Shown: positions 1 to 9,147, counted from the first letter of the stretch. The stretch: DNA of 64,000 nucleotides from Massilia pinisoli (GCF_024753285.1 NZ_JANUGW010000015.1:62001-126000), one strand, 5' to 3'. Numbers and translations: made by a program. The notes: a model not told the origin generated them from the letters alone.

Positions 1-1
1 C

Positions 2-445
2 CAGGCCAACATGGACAAGGCACCGGCCGACAAGAAGGATTTCTTCAAGGGCGCGATGGCGTCGATCAACCCGTACATCAAGGCCGGCAAGTTCAAGGCC
101 ATCGATGCGGACGGCGAACTCGTCCCGGGTGTCTCCGCGATGGCCGAGCATGGCCATACGCCGGGCCACACGGTCTACGCGGTGGAGAGCCACGGCCAGA
201 AGCTCGTGCTGATCGGCGACCTGATCCACCTGGCCGCCGTCCAGTTCGACAATCCGCAAGTGACCATCGCCTTCGACAGCGACGAGAAGGCCGCGTACGC
301 GGCGCGCAAGCGCGTGTTCGACGAGGCGGCCAAGAACGGCTGGCTGGTCGGCGGGGCGCACCTGCAGTTCCCGGGGCTCGGGCATCTGACCACGCAGGGC
401 AAGGGGTATCGCTGGGTGCCGGTCAATTACACGCAGATGCGTTAA
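2..445 (+). CDS. MBL-fold metallo-hydrolase, C-terminal fragment
   Basis: The reading frame is open at the window edge, so only the last 147 or so residues are visible and the true start lies upstream. The segment GHTPGHT followed by a strand and LIGDLIH is the third and fourth metal-ligand region of the metallo-beta-lactamase fold, and GAHLQFPGLGH near the end supplies the last histidine. Such proteins hydrolyse esters, thioesters or lactones with two zinc ions. The substrate cannot be told from this part; N-terminal HxHxDH is outside the window. It could be a periplasmic enzyme, but any signal peptide would also lie upstream. Confidence 0.8.
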   Translation, partial: QANMDKAPADKKDFFKGAMASINPYIKAGKFKAIDADGELVPGVSAMAEHGHTPGHTVYAVESHGQKLVLIGDLIHLAAVQFDNPQVTIAFDSDEKAAYAARKRVFDEAAKNGWLVGGAHLQFPGLGHLTTQGKGYRWVPVNYTQMR

Positions 446-480
446 AAAGCTGCCGCCGCCCGGTGCCGCTGCATTGATGC

Positions 481-594
481 GTAGGGTGGACGGCTGTGCC
501 GTCCACGCGTTCAAACGACACACGCGGGACCACACGACCTGATCCGACCAGTCTCCGCTGGCTGGACGCGTGGACGGCGAGCCGTCCACCCTAC
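481..594. repeat. REPIN-like pair of inverted hairpin repeats
   Basis: Two hairpin units face each other. The left one (481-510) reads GTAGGGTGGACGGC, a 3-base loop, then GCCGTCCACGCGT. The right one (566-594) is its mirror copy, ACGCGTGGACGGC, two bases, GCCGTCCACCCTAC. Together they form a long inverted repeat about 114 bases long with a 55-base middle. The right unit contains the stop codon of the histidine kinase gene (591-593). Related units occur near 29.1, 44.3, 48.5 and 60.6 kb. It may also act as a transcription terminator between two convergent genes, although there is no T-run. Confidence 0.8.
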
Positions 595-3080
595 CTCTCT
601 GACTCGATTCCTGCCAACAAGGCCGCCAGCTCATCCATGTCGACGGGCTTCACGAGGTGATGGTCGAACCCCGCCTCGAACGCCGCGCGGCGATCCTGTT
701 CCTGTCCATAGCCCGTGACTGCCACCAGCACGATCGCGCCCGTCTGCGCATCCGCGCGCAGGCGGCGCGCCAGTTCGTTCCCGTCCATGTCCGGCAGGCC
801 GATGTCGAGCAGCGCCACGTCCGGCCGCTGCTGGCGCGCCCGCTCGAGCGCGCGCTGCGAATCGTGTTCGACCTCCACCAGGTAGCCGCACGCTTCCAGC
901 AGCATGCCCAAGGTGGCCGCGGCGTCGACGTTGTCGTCCACCACGAGCAATCGCAGCGGCCGCCGTCCACCGGACGCTGCGCCGGCCGTGTCAGTGGCGA
1001 AGGCGGGTGGCGCCGTCGGCATGGCAGGCTCCATCAGCGGCAGCGCCACCTCGAACGTGCTGCCCTGCCCCAGCCCCGGACTCGTGCAGAGGACCGTGCC
1101 GCCGTGCAGCTCGACGAGGTTCTTGACGAGTGCAAGCCCCAGCCCGAGGCCGCCCTGGGCGCGGTCGGACGAACGCTCGGCCTGCGTGAACAGGTCGAAC
1201 ACATGGGGCGTCAGCTCCGGCTCGATGCCGATGCCCTCGTCGCGCACGACGAGCAGCAACCGGCCACGCGCCTTGTCGATGGTGGCGGCAACCTCGATGC
1301 GACGGTCTTCCGGCGTGTACTTCGCCGCGTTGTTCAGGAGGTTCGCGAGCACCTGCACGAGGCGCGCGCGGTCGCCGAGGACGGTCGCATCCGGATCGGC
1401 GATGTCGACGGCGAGATGCTGGCGGCGCGCTTCGAACATGGGACGCACCTGCTCGATCGCCTCGTCGACGATGGTGCGCGCCGCCACGGGCGCGCGCGCG
1501 AGCGTGACGAGCCCGCGCGTCACGCGCGAGACGTCCAGCAGGTCGTCCACGAGGCTCGTCATATGGCGCACCTGCCGGCCGATGATCGCGCTGCTCTGGC
1601 GCACCCTCGCTTCATCGAGGCGGCCGATGCGCAGGAGGTCGGCGGCGGCGCTGATCGGCGCCAGCGGGTTCCTCAGCTCGTGCGCCAGCATCGCGAGGAA
1701 TTCGTCCTTGCGGCGGTCGGCCGCGTGCAGCTTGTCCTCGGCGGCCTTGCGCTCCGTGACGTCGCGGAAGAACGTCACGATGCTGTCGTCGGCCGTCGGG
1801 TAGGCGCGCACCTCGCACCAGATCTCGCCGCCGTCCGGCATGCGCTGGCGGTACTCCGCCGTGCCGGCCACGCGGTCGCGCATCACGCGGCGGTACATGC
1901 GCCCCGCCGCGCTGTCGATCGCCTCCGGCCAGATATCCCAGTGGTTGCGGCCGATGACGTCGTCCGCTTCCATGTGCGCGATGCGCAGGCCGGCGGGGTT
2001 GATCTGCAGGACGGTCCAGTCGCTGGCGAGCAGCATGAAGCCTTCCGCGATCGTGTCGAGGATCGTGCGGCTGCGGTCGCGCTCTTCGCGCAGCGTGCCC
2101 TGCACGCGCGCCAGGTCGGCGGCGGCGCGGATGCGCTCGGCGGTGCCGCGCGCCAGCGCGACGTCGGCGTCCGTCCACGCGTGCGGCCGGTCCAGGCCCA
2201 GCATGAGGAAGGCCTGCAGGCGCCCGCTGCGGCGCAGCGGCACGGCGAGGCAGGCCTGGATGTCCAGCGCGAGGTACGTGCCCTGGCGCCCGGCCGTGCG
2301 CGGGTCGGCGCGCACGTCGGCCACGGCGACGACGTCGCCCGCGCGGCCCGCACGCCCCAGCTCGGGGCCGAACGCGTCGATGGCGAATGTGTGGCCCGCG
2401 ACGCCGGCCAGGCCCGGCCGGCACCAGTCGCGCGGCACCGCCATCGTGGCGAGCCCATCGTCGACCTCGGCGTACAGCACGCGCGCCATGCCCAGCTCCA
2501 GGCCCAGCAGCGCGCAGCCCTTGCGGATGGCGTCGTCGCTCGACGCGAGGGGACGCAGCGCGTCGGCCATCGTCAGTTCGAACGCCGCGCGGCGCTCGGC
2601 CTGCACGCGGGCCGTCGTCTCGATGCAGGTGCAGTACAGCCCCGCGACGCGGCCGTGGCCGTCGTGCAGCGGGGAATACGAAAACGTGAACCAGGTCGAC
2701 TCGCGGAAGCCCTTGCGCTCCATCGTCAGGGGCAGGTCTTCGAAATAGGCGGAGATGTTCGACAGCGCGCGGTCGACGATCGGCACGAGGTCCGGCCAGA
2801 TCTCCGACCACACCTGCTGGAATGGCGCGCCGAACGCGGCCGGGTGCTTGTCGCCGAGGATGGGGGCGTAGGCGTCGTTGTACAGGAAGCGCAGGTCGGG
2901 CCCCCACGCGACGAACATCGGGAAGGCGGAGCTGAAGGCCATCGACACGGCGGTGGCCAGTTCCGGCGGCCAGCCTGCGGGCGGACCGAGCGGCGACATG
3001 CTCCAGTCGTGCTCCCGCAAGAGACGCCGGACTTCGCTCTCTCCGCCGAGGCCGGCGGTGGTACGCAAAATGTCAGCCAT
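591..3080 (-). CDS. hybrid sensor histidine kinase (PAS-GAF-PAS-HisKA-HATPase-REC)
   Basis: An 829-residue cytoplasmic kinase with no obvious membrane segment. In order: a PAS-like sensor (about 45-155), a GAF domain (about 165-315), a second PAS (about 330-445), a dimerisation domain with the phospho-acceptor His467 in AHELRNP, an ATPase domain with the N, G1 and G2 boxes, and a C-terminal receiver with phospho-Asp759 in LLDIGLPDMDG. The start chosen is MADILRTT at 3080; a longer frame exists but would run into orn. The signal and the downstream partner are unknown. The built-in receiver suggests a phosphorelay or self-control of kinase activity. It stands alone, convergent with the metallo-hydrolase gene. 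Confidence 0.9.
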   Translation of the reverse strand: MADILRTTAGLGGESEVRRLLREHDWSMSPLGPPAGWPPELATAVSMAFSSAFPMFVAWGPDLRFLYNDAYAPILGDKHPAAFGAPFQQVWSEIWPDLVPIVDRALSNISAYFEDLPLTMERKGFRESTWFTFSYSPLHDGHGRVAGLYCTCIETTARVQAERRAAFELTMADALRPLASSDDAIRKGCALLGLELGMARVLYAEVDDGLATMAVPRDWCRPGLAGVAGHTFAIDAFGPELGRAGRAGDVVAVADVRADPRTAGRQGTYLALDIQACLAVPLRRSGRLQAFLMLGLDRPHAWTDADVALARGTAERIRAAADLARVQGTLREERDRSRTILDTIAEGFMLLASDWTVLQINPAGLRIAHMEADDVIGRNHWDIWPEAIDSAAGRMYRRVMRDRVAGTAEYRQRMPDGGEIWCEVRAYPTADDSIVTFFRDVTERKAAEDKLHAADRRKDEFLAMLAHELRNPLAPISAAADLLRIGRLDEARVRQSSAIIGRQVRHMTSLVDDLLDVSRVTRGLVTLARAPVAARTIVDEAIEQVRPMFEARRQHLAVDIADPDATVLGDRARLVQVLANLLNNAAKYTPEDRRIEVAATIDKARGRLLLVVRDEGIGIEPELTPHVFDLFTQAERSSDRAQGGLGLGLALVKNLVELHGGTVLCTSPGLGQGSTFEVALPLMEPAMPTAPPAFATDTAGAASGGRRPLRLLVVDDNVDAAATLGMLLEACGYLVEVEHDSQRALERARQQRPDVALLDIGLPDMDGNELARRLRADAQTGAIVLVAVTGYGQEQDRRAAFEAGFDHHLVKPVDMDELAALLAGIESER

Positions 3081-3154
3081 GCGCCGATTCTCGCATACCT
3101 GCTCCACGACCCCATGCACGATTGCAACTTCGTATCGGGGGTCGCGTGGTCGCG

Positions 3155-3733
3155 TTACAGCTTGATGAAGTGCTCGCGGTAGTAGCGCAATTCTTCGATG
3201 GACTCGATGATGTCGGCCAGCGCCGTGTGCTTCTGCGCCTTCTTGAAGCCGGACGCCAGTTCCGGCTTCCAGCGGCGGCACAGTTCCTTCAACGTGGACA
3301 CGTCCAGGTTACGGTAGTGGAAGAAGGCTTCCAGCTTCGGCATGCCGCGCGCCATGAAGCGGCGATCCTGGCAGATCGAGTTGCCGCACATCGGCGACTT
3401 GTTCGCCGGCACCCACTGCTTCAGGAAGGCGATCAGCTGCTCCTCGGCCTGCGCTTCGTCGATCGTCGACGCCTTCACGCGGTCGATCAGGCCCGAACGG
3501 CCGTGCGTGCCCTTGTTCCAGGCATCCATCTTGTCCAGGGTGGCGTCGCTCTGGTGCACGGCGATCACGGGACCTTCGGCCAGCACGTTCAGGTTGGCGT
3601 CCGTGACGACGGCGGCCACTTCGATGATGCGGTCGTTGTCCGGATCGAGGCCGGTCATTTCCATGTCGATCCAGACGAGGTTGAATTCGTTCGGACGCTG
3701 GGCGGATGCTTCGGTAGGGGTGGCTTGTGACAT
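3155..3733 (-). CDS. orn: oligoribonuclease
   Basis: This 192-residue 3'-5' exonuclease of the DEDDh class degrades RNA pieces of two to five nucleotides to mononucleotides, and in other bacteria it also removes pGpG, the product of c-di-GMP hydrolysis. The family core is clear: VWIDMEMTGLDPDNDRI carries the first acidic pair, followed by MCGNSICQDRRFM and a C-terminal HTALADIIESIEELRYYR with the last catalytic His and Asp. The start MSQATPTE at 3733 is chosen because AGAGAG lies just upstream. Length matches the family. It is divergent from the M48 protease gene with 51 bases between them. It fits with the many c-di-GMP enzymes in this window. Confidence 0.97.
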   Translation of the reverse strand: MSQATPTEASAQRPNEFNLVWIDMEMTGLDPDNDRIIEVAAVVTDANLNVLAEGPVIAVHQSDATLDKMDAWNKGTHGRSGLIDRVKASTIDEAQAEEQLIAFLKQWVPANKSPMCGNSICQDRRFMARGMPKLEAFFHYRNLDVSTLKELCRRWKPELASGFKKAQKHTALADIIESIEELRYYREHFIKL

Positions 3734-3784
3734 AATTCTCTCTTTGCTGTAATAGCTAAACCTGCATTTTCTCACAGGCATAGA

Positions 3785-5050
3785 ATGCTTTCATCCGCGT
3801 TTTCGGTTTTGTTCGTCGTCTTTCTGCTGCTGACCCTCGGCCTGCGCTACTGGCTGGCCCGGCGGCACATCCGTCACGTGCTGCGCCACCGCGACAGCGT
3901 GCCGGCCGAATTCGCCGAAAAGATTCCCCTGTCCGCGCACCAGAAGGCGGCCGACTACACGGTCGCCAAGACCCGCTTCGGCCTGTGGGGGGCGCTGTGG
4001 AACACGCTCGTACTCACCGGCTTCACCCTGCTGGGCGGCCTGCAGGCGCTGTCGACGGCGCTGCTGCACGCGACCGGCCCCGGTATGGTGCACCAGATCC
4101 TGTTGATCGTCGCGTTCGCCGTCGTCTCCGGTGCGCTCGACCTGCCATTCTCGTACTACCGCCAGTTCGTGCTGGAAGAACGCTTCGGCTTCAACAAGAT
4201 GACGGTCGGCCTCTGGGTCGCCGATGCCGTCAAGGGCGCCCTCGTCGGCGCCGCCATCGGCCTGCCGCTGCTGTGGGTCGTCCTCACCCTGATGGACAAG
4301 ACGGGCACCTTGTGGTGGTTGTACGCGTGGCTAGTGTGGAGCGGCTTCCAGCTGTTGATGATGGTGCTGTACCCCACCGTCATCGCGCCGTTGTTCAACA
4401 AATTCACGCCGCTCGCGGACGACACGCTGAAGGCCCGCATCGACGGCCTGATGGCACGCGTGGGCTTCGCCGCGAAGGGCCTGTTCGTGATGGACGGCAG
4501 CAAGCGCTCCGCGCACGGCAACGCGTATTTCTCCGGCTTCGGCGCGAATAAACGCATCGTGTTCTTCGACACCCTGCTGTCGCGCCTCGCGCCGGCCGAG
4601 GTCGAAGCCGTGCTCGCGCACGAGCTGGGACACTTCAAGCTGAAGCACATCGTCAAGCGCATCGTCGTCCTGTTCGCGCTGTCGCTCGCGTTCCTCGCCC
4701 TGCTCGGCTGGCTGAAGACGCAAGTGTGGTTCTACACGGGCCTCGGCGTGCTGCCCCTGCTGGGCCAGTCGAACGATGCGATGGCCCTGCTGCTGTTCTC
4801 GCTCGTGCTGCCGGTCTTCACGTTCCCCTTCTCGCCGCTCACGTCGATCACGTCGCGCAAGCACGAATTCGAGGCGGACGCCTTCGCCGCGAGCCACAGC
4901 GACGCGCGCGACCTCGTGTCCGCTCTCGTCAAGATGTACGAGGACAATGCCTCCACCTTGACGCCGGACCCGCTGCATTCCGCGTTCTACGATTCGCATC
5001 CGCCGGCCTCGGTGCGCATCCGCCAGCTGCGCCTCGCGGGGGCCGCATGA
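3785..5050 (+). CDS. M48 family membrane zinc metallopeptidase (Ste24-like)
   Basis: A 421-residue integral membrane protease. It has an N-terminal hydrophobic segment, an N-terminal Ste24-type extension, several further membrane spans, and the zinc motif HELGH at residues 279-283, with the third ligand expected in the later HEFEADAFAASH stretch. Homologues of this class cleave CAAX-type or membrane-associated proteins; the bacterial substrate is not known. The stop overlaps the start of the pterin dehydratase gene (ATGA), so the two are translationally coupled, and rsgA follows in the same way. The three genes form one unit divergent from orn. Confidence 0.93.
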   Translation: MLSSAFSVLFVVFLLLTLGLRYWLARRHIRHVLRHRDSVPAEFAEKIPLSAHQKAADYTVAKTRFGLWGALWNTLVLTGFTLLGGLQALSTALLHATGPGMVHQILLIVAFAVVSGALDLPFSYYRQFVLEERFGFNKMTVGLWVADAVKGALVGAAIGLPLLWVVLTLMDKTGTLWWLYAWLVWSGFQLLMMVLYPTVIAPLFNKFTPLADDTLKARIDGLMARVGFAAKGLFVMDGSKRSAHGNAYFSGFGANKRIVFFDTLLSRLAPAEVEAVLAHELGHFKLKHIVKRIVVLFALSLAFLALLGWLKTQVWFYTGLGVLPLLGQSNDAMALLLFSLVLPVFTFPFSPLTSITSRKHEFEADAFAASHSDARDLVSALVKMYEDNASTLTPDPLHSAFYDSHPPASVRIRQLRLAGAA

Positions 5051-5379
5051 GTCTCGTCGACCACCACTGCGTGCACGGCGCCGCCGCGCTGGACGATGCG
5101 GCTATCCAGTCCCTGCTGCCCGACGTGCCCGACTGGCACCTGACCGGCAACCGTCTCGAACGCGAATTCGTGTTCCGCGACTTTCACGAAACGATGGAAT
5201 TCGTGAACGCCCTCGCCTTCATGATCCACCGCGAAGACCACCACCCCGACCTCACGGTGGGCTACCGCCGCTGCACCGCGGCGTGGACGACGCATTCGGC
5301 CGGCAACCGCCTGTCCGAGAACGATTTCATTTGCGCAGCCAAGGCGGACGCCCTGTACGCGGGACGGGCGGGCGCATGA
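5047..5379 (+). CDS. 4a-hydroxytetrahydrobiopterin dehydratase (pterin-4-alpha-carbinolamine dehydratase)
   Basis: A 110-residue enzyme that dehydrates 4a-hydroxy-tetrahydropterin so that the pterin cofactor of aromatic amino-acid hydroxylases can be recycled. The family signature is present: HREDHHPDLTVGY with the two catalytic histidines, then AAWTTHSAGNRLSENDF. The ATG is embedded in the stop of the upstream protease gene (ATGA) and its own stop overlaps the ATG of rsgA. A longer in-frame extension upstream exists but lies inside the protease gene and was not used. No hydroxylase gene is seen here, so the role may be a general one in pterin or cofactor repair. Confidence 0.93.
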   Translation: MSLVDHHCVHGAAALDDAAIQSLLPDVPDWHLTGNRLEREFVFRDFHETMEFVNALAFMIHREDHHPDLTVGYRRCTAAWTTHSAGNRLSENDFICAAKADALYAGRAGA

Positions 5380-6272
5380 GCAAACACGATCTGACGGGTA
5401 CCATCGTCGCGGCCCACGGCCGCCATTACCTGGCCGACGTCGACGGCGAATTCCTCCAGTGCGTCACGCGCGGCAAGAAGACGAATGTGGCCGTCGGCGA
5501 CATCGTGCACCTGAAGCGCACGTCGAACGACCAGGCCGTCATCGAAAAGATCGCGGAGCGCACCACCTTGCTGTACCGCTCCGACCAGTACAAGAGCAAG
5601 CTGCTGGCGGCGAACATCTCGCGGCTGTTCATCGTCATCGCGACGGAACCGAGCTTCGCGGACGACCTCGTGTCGCGCGCCCTCGTCGCGTGCGAGGCGG
5701 CCGGTGTCGACGCGCACCTCATCCTGAACAAAGTCGACCTCGAGCCGAACCTCGCCCGCGCGCGCGAACGGGCGAGCCTGTACACGAACCTCGGCTATCC
5801 GCTGCATGAAGTCTCCGCGAAGACGCATCCCGAGGAGACCGTCGCCACGCTCACGCCGCTGCTGCAGGGCCAATCGTCGATCCTGATCGGCCAGTCGGGC
5901 ATGGGCAAGTCGTCGATCGTGAACCTGCTGGTGCCGGATGCGGACATCGCCGTGCGCGAAATCTCGGAAGCGCTGGACACGGGCAAGCACACCACGACGT
6001 TCACCCGCCTGTATAAATTGCCGGCGGGCGGTACCTTGATCGATTCGCCCGGCTTCCAGGAATTCGGGCTGTACCACCTGACGGAAGGCATGCTGGAACG
6101 GGCGTTCGTCGAATTCAAGCCCTACCTGGGCGGCTGCAAGTACTACAACTGCCGCCACCTGGCGGAACCGCAGTGCGCCGTGCTGCAGGCCGTCGCGGAC
6201 GGCAAGATCGCGAAGCTGCGCCACGACCTGTACGCCCAACTGCTGCACGAGTCGGCGCAGACGTTGTACTGA
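5376..6272 (+). CDS. rsgA: ribosome small-subunit-dependent GTPase A
   Basis: This 298-residue circularly permuted GTPase helps late maturation of the 30S subunit. The permuted order of motifs is visible: the G4 motif NKVD at about residue 118 comes before G1 (GQSGMGKSS, starting at 172) and G3 (DSPGFQEFG). The N-terminal part is the OB-fold, and a zinc knuckle closes the protein, with Cys254, Cys259, His261 and Cys267 in CKYYNCRHLAEPQC. The start MSKHDLTG at 5376 lies in an ATGA overlap with the dehydratase gene. Confidence 0.97.
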   Translation: MSKHDLTGTIVAAHGRHYLADVDGEFLQCVTRGKKTNVAVGDIVHLKRTSNDQAVIEKIAERTTLLYRSDQYKSKLLAANISRLFIVIATEPSFADDLVSRALVACEAAGVDAHLILNKVDLEPNLARARERASLYTNLGYPLHEVSAKTHPEETVATLTPLLQGQSSILIGQSGMGKSSIVNLLVPDADIAVREISEALDTGKHTTTFTRLYKLPAGGTLIDSPGFQEFGLYHLTEGMLERAFVEFKPYLGGCKYYNCRHLAEPQCAVLQAVADGKIAKLRHDLYAQLLHESAQTLY

Positions 6273-6313
6273 CAAATTCCGCGCCAATTTCCCGGCAGAT
6301 AAACAAAAACGCT

Positions 6314-6319
6314 TATAAT
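6314..6319 (+). promoter_or_regulatory. consensus -10 box ahead of argF
   Basis: A perfect TATAAT lies 31 bases before the argF start, in a short AT-rich patch. No good -35 hexamer sits 16-18 bases upstream (the place reads CCCGGC), so if it is a promoter it may need an activator. No clear arginine-repressor box was recognised. Confidence 0.45.
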
Positions 6320-6350
6320 CCAAGAGATTATCGTATCTCAGACACAAAAA

Positions 6351-7286
6351 ATGGCTGGCACGACTCCCACCAACATCAAGCATTTCCTGCAGCTTTCCGA
6401 CTTCACCCGCGCCGAATTCGAGTACCTGATCGAGCGTGCGACCGTCATCAAGCGCAAGTTCAAGAACTACGAGATCTACCACCCGCTCGTCGACCGCACG
6501 CTCGTCATGGTGTTCGAAAAGAACTCCACGCGCACGCGCCTGTCGTTCGAGGCGGGCATGCACCAACTGGGCGGCGCCGCGATCTACCTGAACACGCGCG
6601 ACAGCCAGCTGGGCCGCGGCGAACCCGTCGAGGACGCGGGCCAGGTCATGTCGCGCATGTGCGACATCATCATGGTGCGCACGTTCGGCCAGGACATCAT
6701 CGAGCGCTTCGCGGCGCATTCGCGCGTGCCCGTGATCAACGGCCTGACGAACGAACACCACCCCTGCCAGGTGCTGGCCGACATCTTCACATACTACGAG
6801 CACCGCGGCGCCATCGTCGGCAAGACGGTGGCGTGGATCGGCGACGCCAACAACATGCTGTACTCGTGGCTGCAGGCGGCCGAGGTGTTCGGCTTCCACC
6901 TGAACGTGTCGACGCCGAAGGGCTACGACCTGGACCCGACGCTTGTCACGACGAAGAACTACACGCTGTTCGAGAACCCGTCGGACGCGTGCGCCGGCGC
7001 GCACCTCGTGAACACGGACGTGTGGACGAGCATGGGCTACGAAAAGGAAAACGCCGAGCGCCTGAAGGCGTTCGACGGCTTCATCGTCGACGAGGCGAAG
7101 ATGGCGCGCGCGAGCGCCGACGCGCTGTTCATGCACTGCCTGCCCGCGCACCGCGGCGAGGAAGTGTCGGCCGGCGTCATCGACGGTCCGCAATCCGTCG
7201 TCTGGGACGAGGCCGAGAACCGCCTGCACGTGCAGAAGGCGCTGATCGAATACCTGCTGCTCGGACGCATCGAAGACAAACACTGA
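6351..7286 (+). CDS. argF: ornithine carbamoyltransferase
   Basis: A 311-residue cytoplasmic enzyme that makes citrulline from ornithine and carbamoyl phosphate in arginine synthesis. The carbamoyl-phosphate site STRTR is at residues 59-63, HPCQ follows at about 140, and the ornithine-site loop HCLP is at 262-265. Length and all catalytic motifs match the anabolic enzyme. argG follows after 83 bases in the same direction, so the two successive steps are likely made together. The gap to argG holds a short GC-rich hairpin (about 7300-7325) without a T-run. Confidence 0.97.
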   Translation: MAGTTPTNIKHFLQLSDFTRAEFEYLIERATVIKRKFKNYEIYHPLVDRTLVMVFEKNSTRTRLSFEAGMHQLGGAAIYLNTRDSQLGRGEPVEDAGQVMSRMCDIIMVRTFGQDIIERFAAHSRVPVINGLTNEHHPCQVLADIFTYYEHRGAIVGKTVAWIGDANNMLYSWLQAAEVFGFHLNVSTPKGYDLDPTLVTTKNYTLFENPSDACAGAHLVNTDVWTSMGYEKENAERLKAFDGFIVDEAKMARASADALFMHCLPAHRGEEVSAGVIDGPQSVVWDEAENRLHVQKALIEYLLLGRIEDKH

Positions 7287-7369
7287 CACCACCCTTGAGC
7301 CTGATCGTCGGCCCGCTGAGGGCCGGCTGACCATCATCCCCCTCCACATCTGACACCACTGGAACTTCC

Positions 7370-8602
7370 ATGAGCGACATTAAAAAAGTAGTCCTCGCCT
7401 ACTCGGGCGGCCTCGACACCTCCGTCATCCTCAAATGGCTGCAGGATCACTACCAATGCGAAATCGTCACCTTCACCGCCGACCTGGGCCAGGGTGAAGA
7501 GCTGGAGCCGGCACGCGCCAAGGCGCTGAAGTTCGGCATCAAGCCGGAAAACATCTACATCGACGACGTGCGCGAAGAGTTCGTGCGCGACTTCGTGTTC
7601 CCGATGTTCCGCGCCAACACCGTGTACGAAGGCGAATACCTGCTGGGCACGTCGATCGCGCGTCCGCTGATCGCCAAGCGCCTGATCGAGATCGCCAACG
7701 AGACCGGCGCCGACGCCGTGTCGCACGGCGCGACCGGCAAGGGCAACGACCAGGTCCGCTTCGAGCTGGGCGCGTACGCGCTGAAGCCGGACGTCAAGAT
7801 CATCGCCCCGTGGCGCGAGTGGGACCTGCTGTCGCGTGAAAAACTGCTGAAGTACGCGGAAGACGCCGGCATCGACATCGACATGAAGCACAAGAACGGC
7901 GGCGCGCCGTACTCGATGGACGCCAACCTGCTGCACATCTCGTTCGAAGGCCGCCACCTGGAAAACCCGAGCGCGGAAGCCGAGGAATCGATGTGGCGCT
8001 GGACCGTGTCGCCGGAAGCGGCCCCCGACCAGGCCGAGTACCTGGACATCGAATACGAACACGGCGACATCGTGGGCCTGAACGGCAAGAAGATGACGCC
8101 GGCGCAAGTGCTCACGGAGCTGAACCGCCTCGGTGGCAAGCACGGCATCGGCCGCCTGGACCTCGTGGAAAACCGCTACGTCGGCATGAAGTCGCGCGGC
8201 TGCTACGAAACCCCGGGCGGTACCATCATGCTGCGCGCGCACCGCGCCATCGAGTCGATCACCCTGGACCGCGAAGTGGCGCACCTGAAGGACGATTTGA
8301 TGCCGCGCTACGCCTCGCTGATCTATAACGGCTACTGGTGGGCGCCCGAACGCGTCGCGCTGCAGACGCTGATCGACCACACGCAGAAGAGCGTGAACGG
8401 CTGGGTGCGGGTCAAACTGTACAAGGGTAACGTGATCGTCGTGTCGCGCGATTCGAAGACGGATTCGCTGTTCGACATGAACATCGCCACGTTCGACGAA
8501 GACGGCGGCGCCTACAACCAGGCCGACGCCGGCGGCTTCATCAAGCTGAACGCGCTGCGCATGCGCATCGCCGCCAAGGCGCGCGCAAAACGCGGCCAAT
8601 AA
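7370..8602 (+). CDS. argG: argininosuccinate synthase
   Basis: A 410-residue enzyme that joins citrulline and aspartate with ATP to give argininosuccinate. The N-type ATP pyrophosphatase loop AYSGGLDTS is at residues 10-18, and SHGATGKGNDQVRFE, typical of the family, follows near 120. Length matches the usual 400-445 residues. It is probably co-transcribed with argF and is closed by a clear intrinsic terminator. Confidence 0.97.
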   Translation: MSDIKKVVLAYSGGLDTSVILKWLQDHYQCEIVTFTADLGQGEELEPARAKALKFGIKPENIYIDDVREEFVRDFVFPMFRANTVYEGEYLLGTSIARPLIAKRLIEIANETGADAVSHGATGKGNDQVRFELGAYALKPDVKIIAPWREWDLLSREKLLKYAEDAGIDIDMKHKNGGAPYSMDANLLHISFEGRHLENPSAEAEESMWRWTVSPEAAPDQAEYLDIEYEHGDIVGLNGKKMTPAQVLTELNRLGGKHGIGRLDLVENRYVGMKSRGCYETPGGTIMLRAHRAIESITLDREVAHLKDDLMPRYASLIYNGYWWAPERVALQTLIDHTQKSVNGWVRVKLYKGNVIVVSRDSKTDSLFDMNIATFDEDGGAYNQADAGGFIKLNALRMRIAAKARAKRGQ

Positions 8603-8636
8603 CGCGACCCGTCACACCGCGCGGGCTTGCCCGACG

Positions 8637-8668
8637 AGCCGCCGCTCCGCGAGGACCGGCGGCTTTTT
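8637..8668 (+). terminator. intrinsic terminator after argG
   Basis: Perfect 8-base stem AGCCGCCG / CGGCGGCT with a 12-base loop, running into TTTTT at 8664-8668. It lies 34 bases after the argG stop. Confidence 0.85.
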
Positions 8669-8732
8669 CGTGCGTGCAGCCTTTTCAGCGGCCCGCCGGC
8701 ACGCTACCATCGCGTCTCCCCTGCCGGACACC

Positions 8733-9047
8733 ATGACCGATCACAGCGACAATCCCTGCCTGTCGTGCGGCGCCTGCTGCATGACCTACCGCGTCTCCTT
8801 CTACTGGGCCGACGGCGACGCGCGCGGCCTGCCGCCCGCCCTGACGGAGCGCGTCAACCCGCACCTCGCGTGCATGGCGGGCACGAACTCGAACACGCCC
8901 CGCTGCGCGGCCCTCGAGACGGGCCCCGGCGGCCACGTCGCGTGCCGCGTCTACGAGCAGCGTCCCGATCCCTGCCGCGAGGTGCAGATCGGCGACGACA
9001 AGTGCCGCCATGCGCGCGCACGGCACGGCCTGCCCGCGCTATCCTGA
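8733..9047 (+). CDS. YkgJ-family cysteine-cluster protein
   Basis: A small protein of 104 residues. Its N-terminal motif has Cys9, Cys12, Cys15 and Cys16 (CLSCGACC), followed by further cysteines at CAALE, ACRVYE and DPCREV. This spacing is that of the UPF0153/YkgJ family, whose members are thought to bind zinc or an iron-sulfur centre; no reaction is established. The start MTDHSDNPC is chosen because it places the cysteine motif at the usual distance from the N-terminus; an upstream GTG at 8670 overlaps the argG terminator region. It stands between argG and the wsp operon and shows no clear link to either. Confidence 0.85.
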   Translation: MTDHSDNPCLSCGACCMTYRVSFYWADGDARGLPPALTERVNPHLACMAGTNSNTPRCAALETGPGGHVACRVYEQRPDPCREVQIGDDKCRHARARHGLPALS

Positions 9048-9147
9048 ACAAGCCGGCCCCGGCCGCGCGTTTCATCCGTGCGGGAATTTCCGTGAAGCCA
9101 ATAAACTGATACATTCACGACGTTTCCCCCGACACACTGGAGAGCGC

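Noticed and set aside
657..3182. 841-codon forward frame opposite the hybrid histidine kinase gene
   Set aside because: It is antisense to PAS, HisKA, ATPase and receiver motifs and has no domain, ribosome site or conserved pattern of its own.
7300..7325. GC hairpin between argF and argG as terminator
   Set aside because: It has no T-run and lies inside what looks like a two-gene operon.
5262..7349. Long reverse frame opposite rsgA and argF
   Set aside because: It spans two well-supported forward genes and their gap; composition is typical of a high-GC shadow frame.
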